Assembly: GCA_003116975.1 (NCBI GenBank)
Contig: BGKB01000154.1
Span: forward strand, 99,369-163,368
Length of the DNA stretch: 64,000 nt
Direction: 5' to 3'
DNA from: Aurantiochytrium sp. KH105
Lineage: Eukaryota; Sar; Bigyra; Thraustochytrida; Thraustochytriidae
Shown: positions 19,324 through 28,943 of the stretch, in pieces
How positions within the stretch are numbered: the first letter of the stretch is position 1
Layout of the letters: the number at the start of each line of letters is the position of its first letter
Position numbers and translations under genes: made by a program
Notes under the pieces: model-generated
Database searches by the model: none
Told to the model about the DNA's origin: nothing
What the model saw: the letters and a program-made list of their open reading frames with translations, nothing else

Positions 19324-19960
19324 ACAGCAGGCTGCAGGCAGCAACGGAACCTCGACCGGGCTCTTTGGAGGGGCAGGGTCTTCTTCATCCAATACTGGAA
19401 CCTCTGGAGGTGGTCTTTTTGGTGGATCAAACACCACAGCAGCAACATCGTCCACGTCGAACACTGGCACGAACTCAAGCTCGGGTGGTCTCTTCGGTGG
19501 AAGCGGCAACACCAACACCCCCTCCACAACTACTAATGGCCAACAGCAAACCTCGACAACGTCTGGAAATGGTGGTGGCGGTCTCTTTGGGTCGAGCAGC
19601 TCATCCACCTCGACCAGCAATGCAGGCGGCGGTGGACTTTTCGGCTCTTCGAACACTTCGTCATCGTCCACCACCGCGACTGCGGGAAATACCGCTGGCG
19701 GCAGTGGAGGCGGCCTCTTCGGGTCTTCGGGCGGGACGAGCACCGGTGGGGGTACATCCGGCTCTCTTTTCGGCAGCAGCAGCAGTAGCAGCACCGGTGC
19801 GGCCGGGACGGCCAGCTCGGGCGCCGGTGACAATACTAGCACGTCTTTATTCTCTGGCCCATCGACGCCGCTGCAGTCTGCATCCTCGGGTCCTGGCAGC
19901 AATGCAGGTACCACTGCCCCTCGCAAGAAGTCGAGCAGGCGCAACTCTCGCCGCAAGTAA
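17738..19960 (+). CDS. NUP58: GLFG-repeat nucleoporin of the Nup58/Nup45 family
   Basis: A 740-aa protein from ATG 17738, MFGSSTASSNPFGG. Residues 1-240 are Gly/Ser/Asn-rich with about 15 GLFG or SLFG motifs. A helical core runs from about 251 to 504: VDQGVLHLRNSLKRQEEM, then IPSDFFWLLLRSLESRLTEY and HQTFKAMAAAVAEMHDKMDE. This matches the coiled-coil core of Nup58 (the PxDYF...LE..L..Y and YQTFVALAAQLQS motifs). A 20-odd-residue polyQ (about 509-532), a second GLFG domain (about 540-720) and a basic tail APRKKSSRRNSRRK follow. With Nup54 and Nup62, Nup58 forms the central channel trimer of the nuclear pore, whose FG repeats bind transport receptors. FG domains flank the core on both sides. 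It is head-to-head with the BRWD-like gene. Confidence 0.88.
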
Positions 19961-21319
19961 AAAAAAGGTTCTTACCATTATATACCACTACACATTTGTT
20001 CCTTCGACTCTCACACGTTTCTATACATTTCGCTCACATGTCACGCTTGGTTACTCGCTCATTTTTCCATCTCGCTGACGACAAAGACGCCCACTCTTGC
20101 TGCCACGCACACTCACTACCTGGCGGTCATTCGGCACTGGCACGGCGAGCCTCAACTCCATCGAGCTCGACTCCGCACCCGCACCCCACCCGAACCCCAA
20201 CGCGCATGCTCTCCGAGGCCGTCCGTCGCACCATCCCCGTCGTTCAAGATCGCCCCCGCCAACCATCCGCACCCTCTGCTGCTGCACATTTCCGCGCTCG
20301 CTGCCGTTATCCGAGGCGAGCTCGCGAGTCCCAGCCGTTCGTTGTTGACGCGCAAGATCCCCCTGCTCTGCAGAGGAAGCTCACGGGCCTCCCTCGATCG
20401 ATCGCCTACCTAACCGCGACGAGAACGCGAGCCGCACGAGGAGGCGGGAGCCACCCTGCCGCCAGAGGCTCTCGAGCCCGCGGCGGTTGGCGGCGGAGAT
20501 TGACAGTGAGGTTTCTTCCTTGCAGAGAGCGGCGCACTCGTTCATGGCGAGCTGCGCGCGTGGGCGGCTGCGAGCGAGCTGCGAAAGATCGGCCTGGCCC
20601 TGATTTCTCGCTTCGAATTTCAAGTTCGCGCAGGGCAGGATCCAAACTGACAGACGCAGACACAGACACAGACAGACAGACCGACGCGGAGAGAGCGAGA
20701 CGGAGCGAGGCGCGTCTCCCGGCGGCAGATCGCGATCGAGCTCGGGGCGAGCGACCGCGACTCGCCGCGGCAGGAGCGCGGCAGCGGCGGCGGCAGGCGT
20801 TGTTCGCCTCGCGCTGCATCGCATCGCCTCGCGCTGCGTCGCATCGCCTCGCACCGCTCGCTCGCCCGCCCGCGGCACGTCGTCATCGAGGGGCGCGCGA
20901 CGACGCCGTTGGCGCCGGAGGACGCGCAGACGCAAAGCTCGCGCGGCGCGAACAGCAGCGCGGAGCCAGGCGCAAGGCGCAGGAGAGCGGCGGCAGGGCG
21001 AGGCCCGAGCGGCGCAGCGAGCAGCGGCGAGGCACGGCGAGTGCGCGGCGCGAGGCCGGGAGCAGGAGAGGCGCGAGGCTCAAGCAGACGCGAGATCAGC
21101 GATTCCTTCCTTACCTCTTGCCTGCTCGGACTCGAGCGGCAGAAGCGCAGCGCGGACGCAGAGCGCAGCGCCGCGACACGGCAGACGCGACGGCGGGCGG
21201 GCGGGCAGACGGGCAGACGCGCGCAAGCTCTCGGGCGGTCTCGGTCGCTCGCGAGCTCCAGGGAGGAGGGGCGTGGACCCGTGCTCCGCGAAGGAAGTAA
21301 GAAATAAAGGCATAACAGC
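19961..21319. other. Intergenic region upstream of DGAT2
   Basis: 1.36 kb between two + strand genes. It contains a CAGA/ACAGAC microsatellite at about 20650-20685, three tandem 20-bp units at 20803-20858, and long Arg/Ala-rich open frames without domains that follow from GC-rich composition. The last few hundred bases are presumably DGAT2 promoter and 5' UTR. Confidence 0.5.
20803..20858 (+). repeat. Three tandem ~20-bp units GCATCGCCTCGCGCTGCGTC
   Basis: Units at 20803-20820, 20821-20840 and 20841-20858, the last diverged at its end. Confidence 0.85.
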
Positions 21320-22840
21320 ATGGAGCGGCCTCAGACGCAGGCCTCGCCCGCACGGTCCGAGGCGCGGCGGAGACGCGGCGACAGGTCCAAGGGGTTCGCC
21401 GACGAGGATGGAGAGACCAGCGTGAACACCCCGAACGGGATGCAGACGCCGTACAGCACGTCGATGGGCTCCGTCTCGAGCTACTCGTCGTCGGGCGACT
21501 ACGCCATGTCCGAAGCGGAGGGCTCCGAGGTGGACCCTGCCGATGACATGGCGGGCGACTCAATCGGATCGAAACCAAGCTCCTCGTCCGTCACCGGACG
21601 CCGGCGACTCACGCAAGAAGAGCGCGACTACTTTTTGCGTCTTGAAAAGGAATGGCGCGAGGAGGACGCATGGGCGGACCAACCCGGGTCCTGGTACTCG
21701 ATGCTGGCCTGGATGCCGGTCCTCATCGGCCTGCGCGTCTTCAACGTGCTGCTTTCCATCGCCTTTTGGCCCGTTTCCTTCGTGGCGCGAGTCTTCTTTG
21801 GCAAAAAGATCCACACGGTCAGTTTCTGGGACGTTCCGCTTTCCCGCCGTAAACAAACTGCCGTGGTGCTCTTGTTCGTCATGCTCCTGCCCATGGTCGT
21901 CGTGGTGTACTCGTGGACGCTCGTTCTGCTTCTCTTCCCGCTCACGACCTTTCCCACACTGTGCTACCTAGTGTGGATCATCTACGTGGACAAGAGTCCC
22001 GAAACAGGCTCGCGCCGACCCTTTTTGCGCTATTGGAAGATGTGGCGCCATTTCGCAAACTATTTCCCGCTTCGCCTCATTCGCACCACGCCGCTCGACA
22101 GCCGTCGCAAGTACGTCTTTTGCTACCATCCGCACGGGATCATCTCGCTCGGTGCCTTTGGCAACTTTGCGACGGACTCGACCGGATTCTCGCGCAAGTT
22201 CCCCGGTATCGATTTGCGCGTGCTCACGCTTGCGCTCAACTTTTACTGCCCCCTTTTGCGCGAGTTTCTGCTTTACCTGGGCCTTTGCAGCGCCGCAAAG
22301 AAGTCCTGCAACCAAATTCTGCAGCGCGGGCCTGGATCCGCCATTATGCTCGTCGTTGGCGGCGCCGCCGAGTCTCTCGACTCCCAGCCGGGTACCTATC
22401 GATTGACGCTCGGCCGAAAGGGTTTCGTGCGCGTTGCCCTTGACAATGGTGCCGATCTAGTGCCGGTGCTTGCCTTTGGCGAGAATGACGTCTTTGACAC
22501 CGTGTACCTCCCACCGAACTCGTGGGCACGTAACGTGCAAGAGTTTGTGCGCAAGAAGCTTGGTTTCGCTACACCAATTTTCAGTGGCCGCGGCATCTTC
22601 CAGTACAACATGGGGCTCATGCCTCACCGCCGTCCCATTATTGTCGTTGTTGGAAAACCCATCAAAATGCCTAAAATTCCCGATGAGCTCAAGGGCCGCG
22701 CGCTTTCCACCACGGCCGAGGGCGTTGCCCTCGTTGACAAGTACCACGAAAAGTATGTCAAGGCGCTTCGCGAGCTCTGGAACTTATACAAGGAGCGCTG
22801 GGCCGTGCACCGTCAAGGTTCGCTGCTCATTCAAAAGTAA
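21320..22840 (+). CDS. DGAT2: Diacylglycerol O-acyltransferase type 2
   Basis: A 506-aa single-exon protein. DGAT2 transfers acyl groups from acyl-CoA to diacylglycerol to make triacylglycerol at the ER and lipid-droplet surface. Seen: a Ser/Asp-rich disordered N-terminus of ~115 residues, longer than usual; two hydrophobic regions (about 128-160 and 178-224), the latter long enough for a hairpin; the catalytic YHPHG block at about 269-273; PGSAIMLVVGGAAESL (about 339-354); GRKGFVRVALDNGADLVPV; and GKPIKMP near the C-terminus. These are the standard DGAT2 family blocks in order. The C-terminus HRQGSLLIQK lacks a recognised ER retrieval signal. The enzyme fits an oil-accumulating protist. Monoacylglycerol or wax-ester activity cannot be excluded from sequence. 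Confidence 0.93.
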   Translation: MERPQTQASPARSEARRRRGDRSKGFADEDGETSVNTPNGMQTPYSTSMGSVSSYSSSGDYAMSEAEGSEVDPADDMAGDSIGSKPSSSSVTGRRRLTQEERDYFLRLEKEWREEDAWADQPGSWYSMLAWMPVLIGLRVFNVLLSIAFWPVSFVARVFFGKKIHTVSFWDVPLSRRKQTAVVLLFVMLLPMVVVVYSWTLVLLLFPLTTFPTLCYLVWIIYVDKSPETGSRRPFLRYWKMWRHFANYFPLRLIRTTPLDSRRKYVFCYHPHGIISLGAFGNFATDSTGFSRKFPGIDLRVLTLALNFYCPLLREFLLYLGLCSAAKKSCNQILQRGPGSAIMLVVGGAAESLDSQPGTYRLTLGRKGFVRVALDNGADLVPVLAFGENDVFDTVYLPPNSWARNVQEFVRKKLGFATPIFSGRGIFQYNMGLMPHRRPIIVVVGKPIKMPKIPDELKGRALSTTAEGVALVDKYHEKYVKALRELWNLYKERWAVHRQGSLLIQK

Positions 22841-23174
22841 AAACAAATCTAATGAACAACCCAAGCAACTTGCTTCTTTTCTTTTCATGTTCGGCCTTGC
22901 TGTTGGTTGTGCTGTGCAGATTTTTTTGTGAATGCAAATAAGAAAAGGTCGAAAGTTTCACGAAAAAAAAAAATGAAGAAATGAATGAACGACCAAAAAG
23001 TTTTCAATAAATGCGTATGACACGAGGCAACGTGCGTGCGCAGGGTCTTATTTCTTTCTATTGTTGTTGGTTTTGTATGTGGAGAGCAACTACTTTGCAA
23101 TATCATATTGTGTCGCGGGTGTGGTGCCATGTCTGTTTCTCTGTCTCTGTCTGCATGTCTCTCTGTCTGCATGT
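22841..23174. other. Convergent 3' flank between DGAT2 and RRP9
   Basis: 334 bp without a gene. It has an A-rich segment at about 22960-22985 and a CTGTCT/TGCATGTCT short repeat near 23130-23172. Confidence 0.6.
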
Positions 23175-24709
23175 CTACTTGTCGTCGCCTTCTTCGTCCG
23201 AAGCGGCTTCTGCGTCCTCACGTTCAGCCTCTTCGGCAGCTTCTTTGAGCGCAGCCGCAGCGTCGAGATCATGCACATACTCTGGAAGTCTGAAGATGTG
23301 CAGCGTGTTACGGCCTCCAGACTTTCGTTCCCAGCGCCCCAAGCGGTGCTCCTGACCACAGCCCGCAAGGAGAACGCGACCCGAAGCGCCAAAGGCCAGC
23401 GCGTTTACATATCCGGGCACTGGCAGACTCATCAGCGAGGGAGCCTTGATCCGACGCACAGTCGTGTCCACATTCCAAAGCTTGACGTATCCGTCCGCGG
23501 CGCCCGAGGCTGCAATATCTGCGTTGGGCATAGCAGCCACGGAGCAAATCCACGAGTCGCCATGCGCGCGGCGAACAATGGAACTTGGCTTCTTCTTCGC
23601 TGTGCTCCACAGCGCGAGAGTGCCTTCCTGCGAACCACTGACAAAGTGCGTCTCGTCGGCCATGGCAATCGTGTCGATTGACGACTTGTGCACACCTTGC
23701 AACACGAGCTGCGACTCCTCGGGGAACTTCCAGTAGCGCACGGAACGGTCCATGGAGCACGTGACTGCGCGCTCCCTGTACAAGCAGTCAATGCCAAGGA
23801 TAGGGGCCTGGTGGCCAAAAAGCGACTCAATATAGGCCATCTCGTCCACGTTCCATGCGCGGACGCTGCGGTCAAAAGACGAAGAGTACAAGGTGTGCTT
23901 GCCATTCAAAAAGGTAAGGCCTGAGACGGCGTCACGATGGCCGGAAAAGCTGTCGACGAGCGTGTTCGATCGCGCATCCCAAATATGAATCACCTTGTCC
24001 TTGCCGCCGCTCGCAAGGTACCTGCCGTCTGTGCTGACCGCGACCGCTAAGACCTCGTCGTGATGACCTTTGATGCTCGAAGCAGCGATTTGCTTGGTGG
24101 CAGGCCGCCCTGGAAACCGCGTGACCCTTTTTCCAGTCTCCACATCCCAGCGCACGATTGAACAATCCTTTGACCCAGTGTATGCCACGTCCTCCGCGCC
24201 TGTCAGTGCAATGCACGTCACAGACAGACGGTGCGTTCGGGGACACTTATGGTAGCTAATGTCCTCTTGCTTGAGAGCCGCGGCCACAGGTCGTCGCAGT
24301 CGGCCTTCGGCGCGGAGAAGATCGTGGTGAAGTTTTTGCGTTACAGGGTCTAAACCGTTGTTGAGTTTGGCCGTGTCATCATCGTCGTCCTCATCGGAGC
24401 CCGAGCCGTCCTCGTCGGAGCCCGTCTCGCCTGCGCGTCGTTGCGAGGCCTGCACCTTTGCAAGGATTTCTCGTGCAACACGAAGTCGTTTTTCTGCTGG
24501 GGTCTCTGCATGTTCCTGCGCATCGGCAAGCGTATCCTCTTGTGACTTGCGATGATCATCTACATCGGAGTCCTCATCGTTGCTGTCGAGATCCCAGTCG
24601 ACGTTGAGTTTTGCTTCGCGGCGGGGGCGCTTCGTCCCGTTTGCCTGTGGATCGCATCAAGAGCATCAGTTAGTCAATCGCTCACCTTGTTCTCATTTTC
24701 TCCAATCAT
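23175..24709 (-). CDS. RRP9: U3 snoRNP WD40 protein RRP9/U3-55K (two exons)
   Basis: Spliced CDS: exon 1 24686-24709 (codes MIGENENK), exon 2 23175-24644, 497 aa. The exon-2 frame runs open past several GTG codons without an ATG. A perfect GT-AG intron with a CTAAC branch-like site restores an ATG start with an in-frame stop just upstream. The N-terminus is basic then acidic (KRPRREAKLN, then NDEDSDVDD) and carries the family hallmark ETPAEKRLRVAREIL. Seven WD40 blades follow (e.g. GSKDCSIVRWD, SGGKDKVIHIWD, SSSFDRSVRAWN), and the C-terminus is acidic. RRP9 binds the U3 snoRNA box B/C motif and is needed for early pre-18S processing in the nucleolus. Human RRP9 is 475 aa. The gene is divergent from PINX1, another nucleolar factor. 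Confidence 0.92.
24645..24685 (-). other. 41-bp spliceosomal intron in RRP9
   Basis: Donor AAG|GTGAGC, branch-like TGACTAAC about 25 nt before the 3' end, acceptor CCACAG|GCA. Splicing joins codon 8 to the frame carrying the RRP9 hallmark residues. The unspliced reading meets stop codons. Confidence 0.85.
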
Positions 24710-25617
24710 TCCCCAGCATCATGTAGAACACAAAGAGGGCGAATCTCGTTGAGCAATGGGCTGTTCAAAGTCATGCCTCAGTTGGCGATCAAGCCTAGGT
24801 TCGGACAGTCTCACCTTCTCCCGAGAGAGAATCGGAAACGAGGAATTCCATTATAGTGTCGATACTGCAAACATCCTCACTGGCAGACATATACATGACC
24901 CCATTGCCCACGGACCCCCTCTTCTTCTACCCTGTTCCATCTCCTTCAACTCCACGCCACGGACCCCTTTCTGGCCTCGCGCCCGTCGCCCCCTCGCTGC
25001 TCCCGGCAAACGGGTGGCTGGGCCCAGGTCTGGTTGGTTGTGGGCAGTCTCGGACTCCATCTGCCAGCGCAGACTAGCCGGGAGCCTTGGACGCCGAGGG
25101 AAGAGCAAAGCATTGCATCTCATCTCATCACATCGCGTCGCGTCGCGTCACATCGCGTCGCGTCGCGTCGTGCTCGTCAACGTACTGGCGTGCGCGTCTC
25201 GCGCGAGTGCTTCATGGCGGCTAGCTCGCTGCACGAATACTGTTTTTGGTTTCTGCTTTTGCTCCTCTCTCTCTCGCAGAGAAAGGATGGGGCACCCAAT
25301 CTCGCATTTTGAGGTCTCTCTCGTTGGGTGGTTCTCGCAGAGAGGCGGCGGGTCACAGAGCAAGAACCAGCCAGGCAGCGAGAGCGAGTCGAGGGCAACG
25401 CGCGAGGCTACGCGCGGGGCTTCACGAGCACGGGCGCGAACACGAGCACGGGCACGCACCGCAGGCCCGGGTCTTCGTCTTCTCCGCCAACGCTGCGTTT
25501 CTGCGCGTGAAAGCCTCCCTCGGTTCGAGCACGAGGTTGTGTGCGGACCACGAGACCGTCTTAAAGGACATCGACAACGAGAAAGGACGAGGAAAAGGAC
25601 GTAAACAAAGCGGGACG
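24710..25617. promoter_or_regulatory. Divergent intergenic region shared by RRP9 and PINX1
   Basis: A 908-bp head-to-head spacer. It contains a run of GCGTC/CATCG 5-mers at about 25120-25172 and otherwise no gene-like content. The PINX1 frame stays open upstream of its ATG only through composition. Confidence 0.55.
25120..25172 (+). repeat. Pentanucleotide-type repeat CGCGT/CATCG
   Basis: Alternating CATCT, CATCA, CATCG and CGTCG/CGCGT units, including two triplets of GCGTC separated by ACATC. Confidence 0.75.
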
Positions 25618-26403
25618 ATGCCGGGGGTCAAGGGTATGGACACCTTGAACCAACGATGGGCGAACGATAAGAACAAGTTCGGGTACAAGATGATGCTCAA
25701 GATGGGATGGTCCGACGGCAAGGGCACCGGCAAGAATGAAGACGGACGCGCCTCGCACGTCAAGGTAGAAAAACGCACAGAAACGCTCGGTCTTGGTACG
25801 GAGGAGGATGGCGTCGGCAACGTCGCCTTTCAGGGCCAGATCAATAACTTTAACGACGTTCTGCGGAGCCTGAACCAGGCGCATGGTCCGGACGCCAAGC
25901 AACGCAAAGAAGAGCGCCGCAAAATGCGCAAGCAACTGAAAAATGCCAAGGCTGGCGCAACAGAGCAGATCTCGAGCGAAACGAAGGTGCTCGTACGCAC
26001 AGAGGACCTTCCCGAGGGCGGTCAAGTCCGGGACATTGGTATCGTCTCCATTGAGACCACCGAGTCGGGGGGTGTCGTCAAGGTGTCTGATGCAGCTGAC
26101 TCTGACGAAGACAGCAGCGCGAGCAAGAAGGAGAAAAAGACCAAGTCGAAGAAGGAAAAGAAGAACAAAACCAAGAAAAAGCGGTCTCGCGATGACGATA
26201 GCGACGGCAATGACGAGGAGGATGAAACAAACAAGGTTGCGTCCAAGAAGCAAAAGAAGGAAAAGTCCAAGAAAAAGAAGAAGAAACTGAGCAAGGCCGA
26301 CGCCGCCGTCTCTCGCAAAGTGGCGATCCGGCTTGTTCGTGCAAAGGACGTCTCTTCCTACTCGCGGGGCGATCTCAATGCTATCTTCGGCATCGCTTCA
26401 TGA
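25618..26403 (+). CDS. PINX1: Nucleolar G-patch protein PINX1/Pxr1/Gno1
   Basis: A 261-aa protein from ATG 25618. The N-terminal block RWANDKNKFGYKMMLKMGW (about 13-31) plus GKGTGKNEDGRASHVKV is the PINX1-type G-patch. The C-terminus (about 238-258) has AKDVSSYSRGDLNAIFG, matching the conserved 'KD.S..S..DL..IFG' motif of PINX1/Pxr1. Between them lies a long Lys/Glu/Asp-rich low-complexity region with several nucleolar-localisation-like KKKK runs. In yeast and human, this protein stimulates the RNA helicase Prp43/DHX15 in ribosome and snoRNA processing; PINX1 also inhibits telomerase. The order of motifs differs from human, where the IFG motif lies mid-protein. The ribosome role is favoured by the divergent RRP9 neighbour. 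Confidence 0.88.
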   Translation: MPGVKGMDTLNQRWANDKNKFGYKMMLKMGWSDGKGTGKNEDGRASHVKVEKRTETLGLGTEEDGVGNVAFQGQINNFNDVLRSLNQAHGPDAKQRKEERRKMRKQLKNAKAGATEQISSETKVLVRTEDLPEGGQVRDIGIVSIETTESGGVVKVSDAADSDEDSSASKKEKKTKSKKEKKNKTKKKRSRDDDSDGNDEEDETNKVASKKQKKEKSKKKKKKLSKADAAVSRKVAIRLVRAKDVSSYSRGDLNAIFGIAS

Positions 26404-26601
26404 CGTCTTTTTGCTTGCATAGAGAGAAATGTACATCTTGTGATTTTTGTGTTTTACGTTTTTCTACGTTGGTTTGCTTGTGTGAAGGTGGCGAATTCTC
26501 GAAAAAAATACTTGGAGACTGCTTGCCTGACCTGGACAGCTATGGAAAGGAAGAGAGTGGGCATGATAAAAGAGGTCCTGCCGTTTGCGAGGTTTTCGAT
26601 T

Positions 26602-27747
26602 TCAAAGGTTCATGGCCCGCAAGCTCGAAGTGCGCGCGCGCCCGAAGCGAGACAGCACGTCACAGTAAAAGCTAAAATCGGTGGTAACGCGACGCATGGT
26701 CGCTTCGTCAAGCTGACTGCGGTCCATGCCAGAGGCGTAGAGCTCGCGAACACTGCTGTTGCCGAGCACAGGATCGAGAATGTCTTGGCGGAAGAGCTCC
26801 GGACAGTTGCAAATGCTTACAGTGTGAAGAGAAGGGCACGAAGCAAGCGCAGTAAGATCACGCAGCCCACCGCAGTGCGCTAGCCAAAGGCTATGGAGGC
26901 ACTGCTTGCCGCGGAGCGCTTCAATGGAGGGAACGAGACTGCAGTGACTCAAGTAGACGATCTCGAGGTTTTCGCAGAGCACGAACGGTTCGATGTTGCG
27001 CAGTGCCACGCAGCGCACAAGAATGCATTTGGAGAGCTGTGCGCACATGGCAAGAGCTTCTACATTCTGCAGCTGAATGGCCCCGGTGAGGTCGATCGTC
27101 TCGAGCTGTCGGCACCCACGGATACCCTCGAGATCGCGCATATGCACCGATTGCCGCAAGACTAGATTGGTCAGCTTAGGACAGCACTTCCCAAGGGTGT
27201 CTATGTTCCACAGACTATTGGCTTCGAAGACTTGGAGACTCCGCAATTGTGTGCAATTCTCCAAAAACGCAAGCGTTCCGTGTCGAGCGGCATTTCCAAG
27301 TTGCAAGTTTTGCAGCGAACGACACACTTTGAGTGCTGTGAGCGAGCTCTCGCGGCAGAATTCGGCCGTGAGGGCCAGTGAGGTGAGATGCCGTAGCTGG
27401 CTTGCGACCGTGGCGAGTGGGCTTTGCAGCTCCCGTTCGAAGCGATGGACCTTGGCTGGGGCCACAGGTGGCGCTGGGGCAGATACTTTCAGTCTCAGCG
27501 CCGTAAGGCGCCAGAACGAGTCGCCTCGCGGAAAGCATCGCTCTACCCAATCCACATCGTGCCAAGTACTGTCCTCTGCAGGAAATCCGTGCAGTGCAGC
27601 GCGCCATGTACGACACACGAGGCTGCACGCGAGGACCTCGCGGTGCGCAAACCTGAACCATCCTTCCTCGCACACAAGTCTCAGGGCAAGAAGGTTCTTT
27701 GCACTCGCACGCGACGTCTCGCGCCTCATTTCGTCACACCCCTGCAT
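26602..27747 (-). CDS. F-box-like / leucine-rich-repeat protein
   Basis: A 381-aa protein from the first ATG (27747). The frame stays open about 90 bp upstream without another ATG, so a short upstream exon is possible. Near the N-terminus, AHREVLACSLVCRTWRAAL resembles the second half of an F-box (L..sLVCr.W). The rest consists of LRRs of the AMN1/FBXL Cys-containing type, e.g. LRHLTSLALTAEF, LTNLVLRQSVHMRDLEGI, LETIDLTGAIQLQNVEAL and LHSLWLAHCGGLRDLTAL. F-box/LRR proteins recruit substrates to SCF ubiquitin ligases through SKP1. The F-box is divergent, so the call is moderate. It converges with PINX1, separated by 198 bp. Confidence 0.65.
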   Translation of the reverse strand: MQGCDEMRRETSRASAKNLLALRLVCEEGWFRFAHREVLACSLVCRTWRAALHGFPAEDSTWHDVDWVERCFPRGDSFWRLTALRLKVSAPAPPVAPAKVHRFERELQSPLATVASQLRHLTSLALTAEFCRESSLTALKVCRSLQNLQLGNAARHGTLAFLENCTQLRSLQVFEANSLWNIDTLGKCCPKLTNLVLRQSVHMRDLEGIRGCRQLETIDLTGAIQLQNVEALAMCAQLSKCILVRCVALRNIEPFVLCENLEIVYLSHCSLVPSIEALRGKQCLHSLWLAHCGGLRDLTALASCPSLHTVSICNCPELFRQDILDPVLGNSSVRELYASGMDRSQLDEATMRRVTTDFSFYCDVLSRFGRARTSSLRAMNL

Positions 27748-28943
27748 GGCGTCTTGCACACGATCAGAGTGACCGCGACAATCGTGAGGAAATGTCTGCG
27801 TTGGCAAGCGCTCGCCCCAATATACCAGCAACAACAACAACGATTGACGCCTCCCTGCTTTGAGCTCGAATACGTGAGCGCGCTGGCGCTAGGCCACAGC
27901 CTGCGACGGACGCTGCGCGCGAAGCGATGCCTGCGCTCCGAGCACGCGCGTCGCAGCGCTCGCTTGGTCTCGAGTCCTCTGGAGCCCGTACCCACGCACG
28001 CTGTGCGAGGCCCAGGCACACGACGTACACGCGCGATGGTACAAGGACGCGGACGCCAGCGTTGGCGCGGACGAGGTATGTCGGGCGTCCACAGCCGCGC
28101 GCGCAGACGCCTTTGACGTCGCGTTGTCGCGAGCCGCGCGAGGCTGGCTAGCTAGCTAGCCTGGGCTGGTTCTATGTGGCCAGGCGCGAAGAGGACGAAG
28201 GATGATGTGCGTTGAAAAAAAAAGCAAAGGGACTACTGCTACCCGAACAGGTAGCTCTCGACTAGGACTTGCGCGGAGACATGAGCGCTCTGTCAAGCAA
28301 GGCCCAAGAACGTCCCATTCATTATCATTCCCAATGCGGCAAAGACCCCAGTGGACAACATGGCAATTTCTGCGACAATGTGCGACCATACTCCGCGACC
28401 ATTCAACACCCAGCCATTTCGCAACCATTTCGCAACCACAAGTCGACAACAGCGACAATAGCGCGCCAACAAGGAAGAAAAAGGGAAAAAGGAGAGAGGA
28501 AGCGGAGAAGAAACGCGAGATCTCTTTCGAGCACACGAAGAAAAAGATTGATCAGAGCCGAGCCGAGCTGGGGGAAAGAGACGGGAGAAGCGGGTTGCCA
28601 ATGATCATCATGGTCAGGCACAATTGAAGAGGTGGTGGGTTGAGAGAGGCAAAAGGTAGGATGGCAGCAAGCAATGTGCGGTCCTTGATCACGCGGAGAG
28701 CACTGAATGTTCGAGCAGAACGAGACGCTTGTGTGTGAGCGGTGTATGTGTATGATCTGACTGCGAAGTCGGCTGTCTCGAAGCGTGCCGCACGTGCTTG
28801 TTGGGAAAAGGGTGTCTTGTCGATCGACATTTCTTTCGAGATGAAATGTCGTGTCTGCCTGTCTGTCTGTCTGTCTGCCTGTCTGCAGACAGGCAGGCAG
28901 GCGGGCGGACGGGCAGGCGGGCCGACAGGGTGTCTGGCTGGGT
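27748..28943. other. Intergenic region upstream of the F-box/LRR gene
   Basis: 1.2 kb with no convincing gene. It contains a 16-bp perfect palindrome GGCTAGCTAGCTAGCC (28146-28161), a tandem pair of a 13-mer CATTTCGCAACCA near 28415-28440, and a TCTG-rich segment that ends in a perfect palindrome (28875-28896). Confidence 0.5.
28856..28925. repeat. TCTG microsatellite and 22-bp perfect palindrome beyond the stop of the CREST-like gene
   Basis: TCTG/TGCC units run into a perfect 22-bp palindrome centred on CTGCAG (28875-28896), then into AGGC/GGGC units. The whole segment can fold as a long imperfect hairpin. It starts about 20 bp after the stop codon at 28944, so it probably lies in the 3' UTR. 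Confidence 0.85.

Noticed and set aside
19996-21300. 434-codon Arg/Ala-rich + strand frame before DGAT2
   Set aside because: No domain, composition follows GC-rich repeats, and the DGAT2 ATG is in a proper context directly after it.
23175-24455. RRP9 starting at the GTG codon at 24455
   Set aside because: The RRP9 hallmark residues lie upstream of it, and a 41-bp intron leads to a true ATG.
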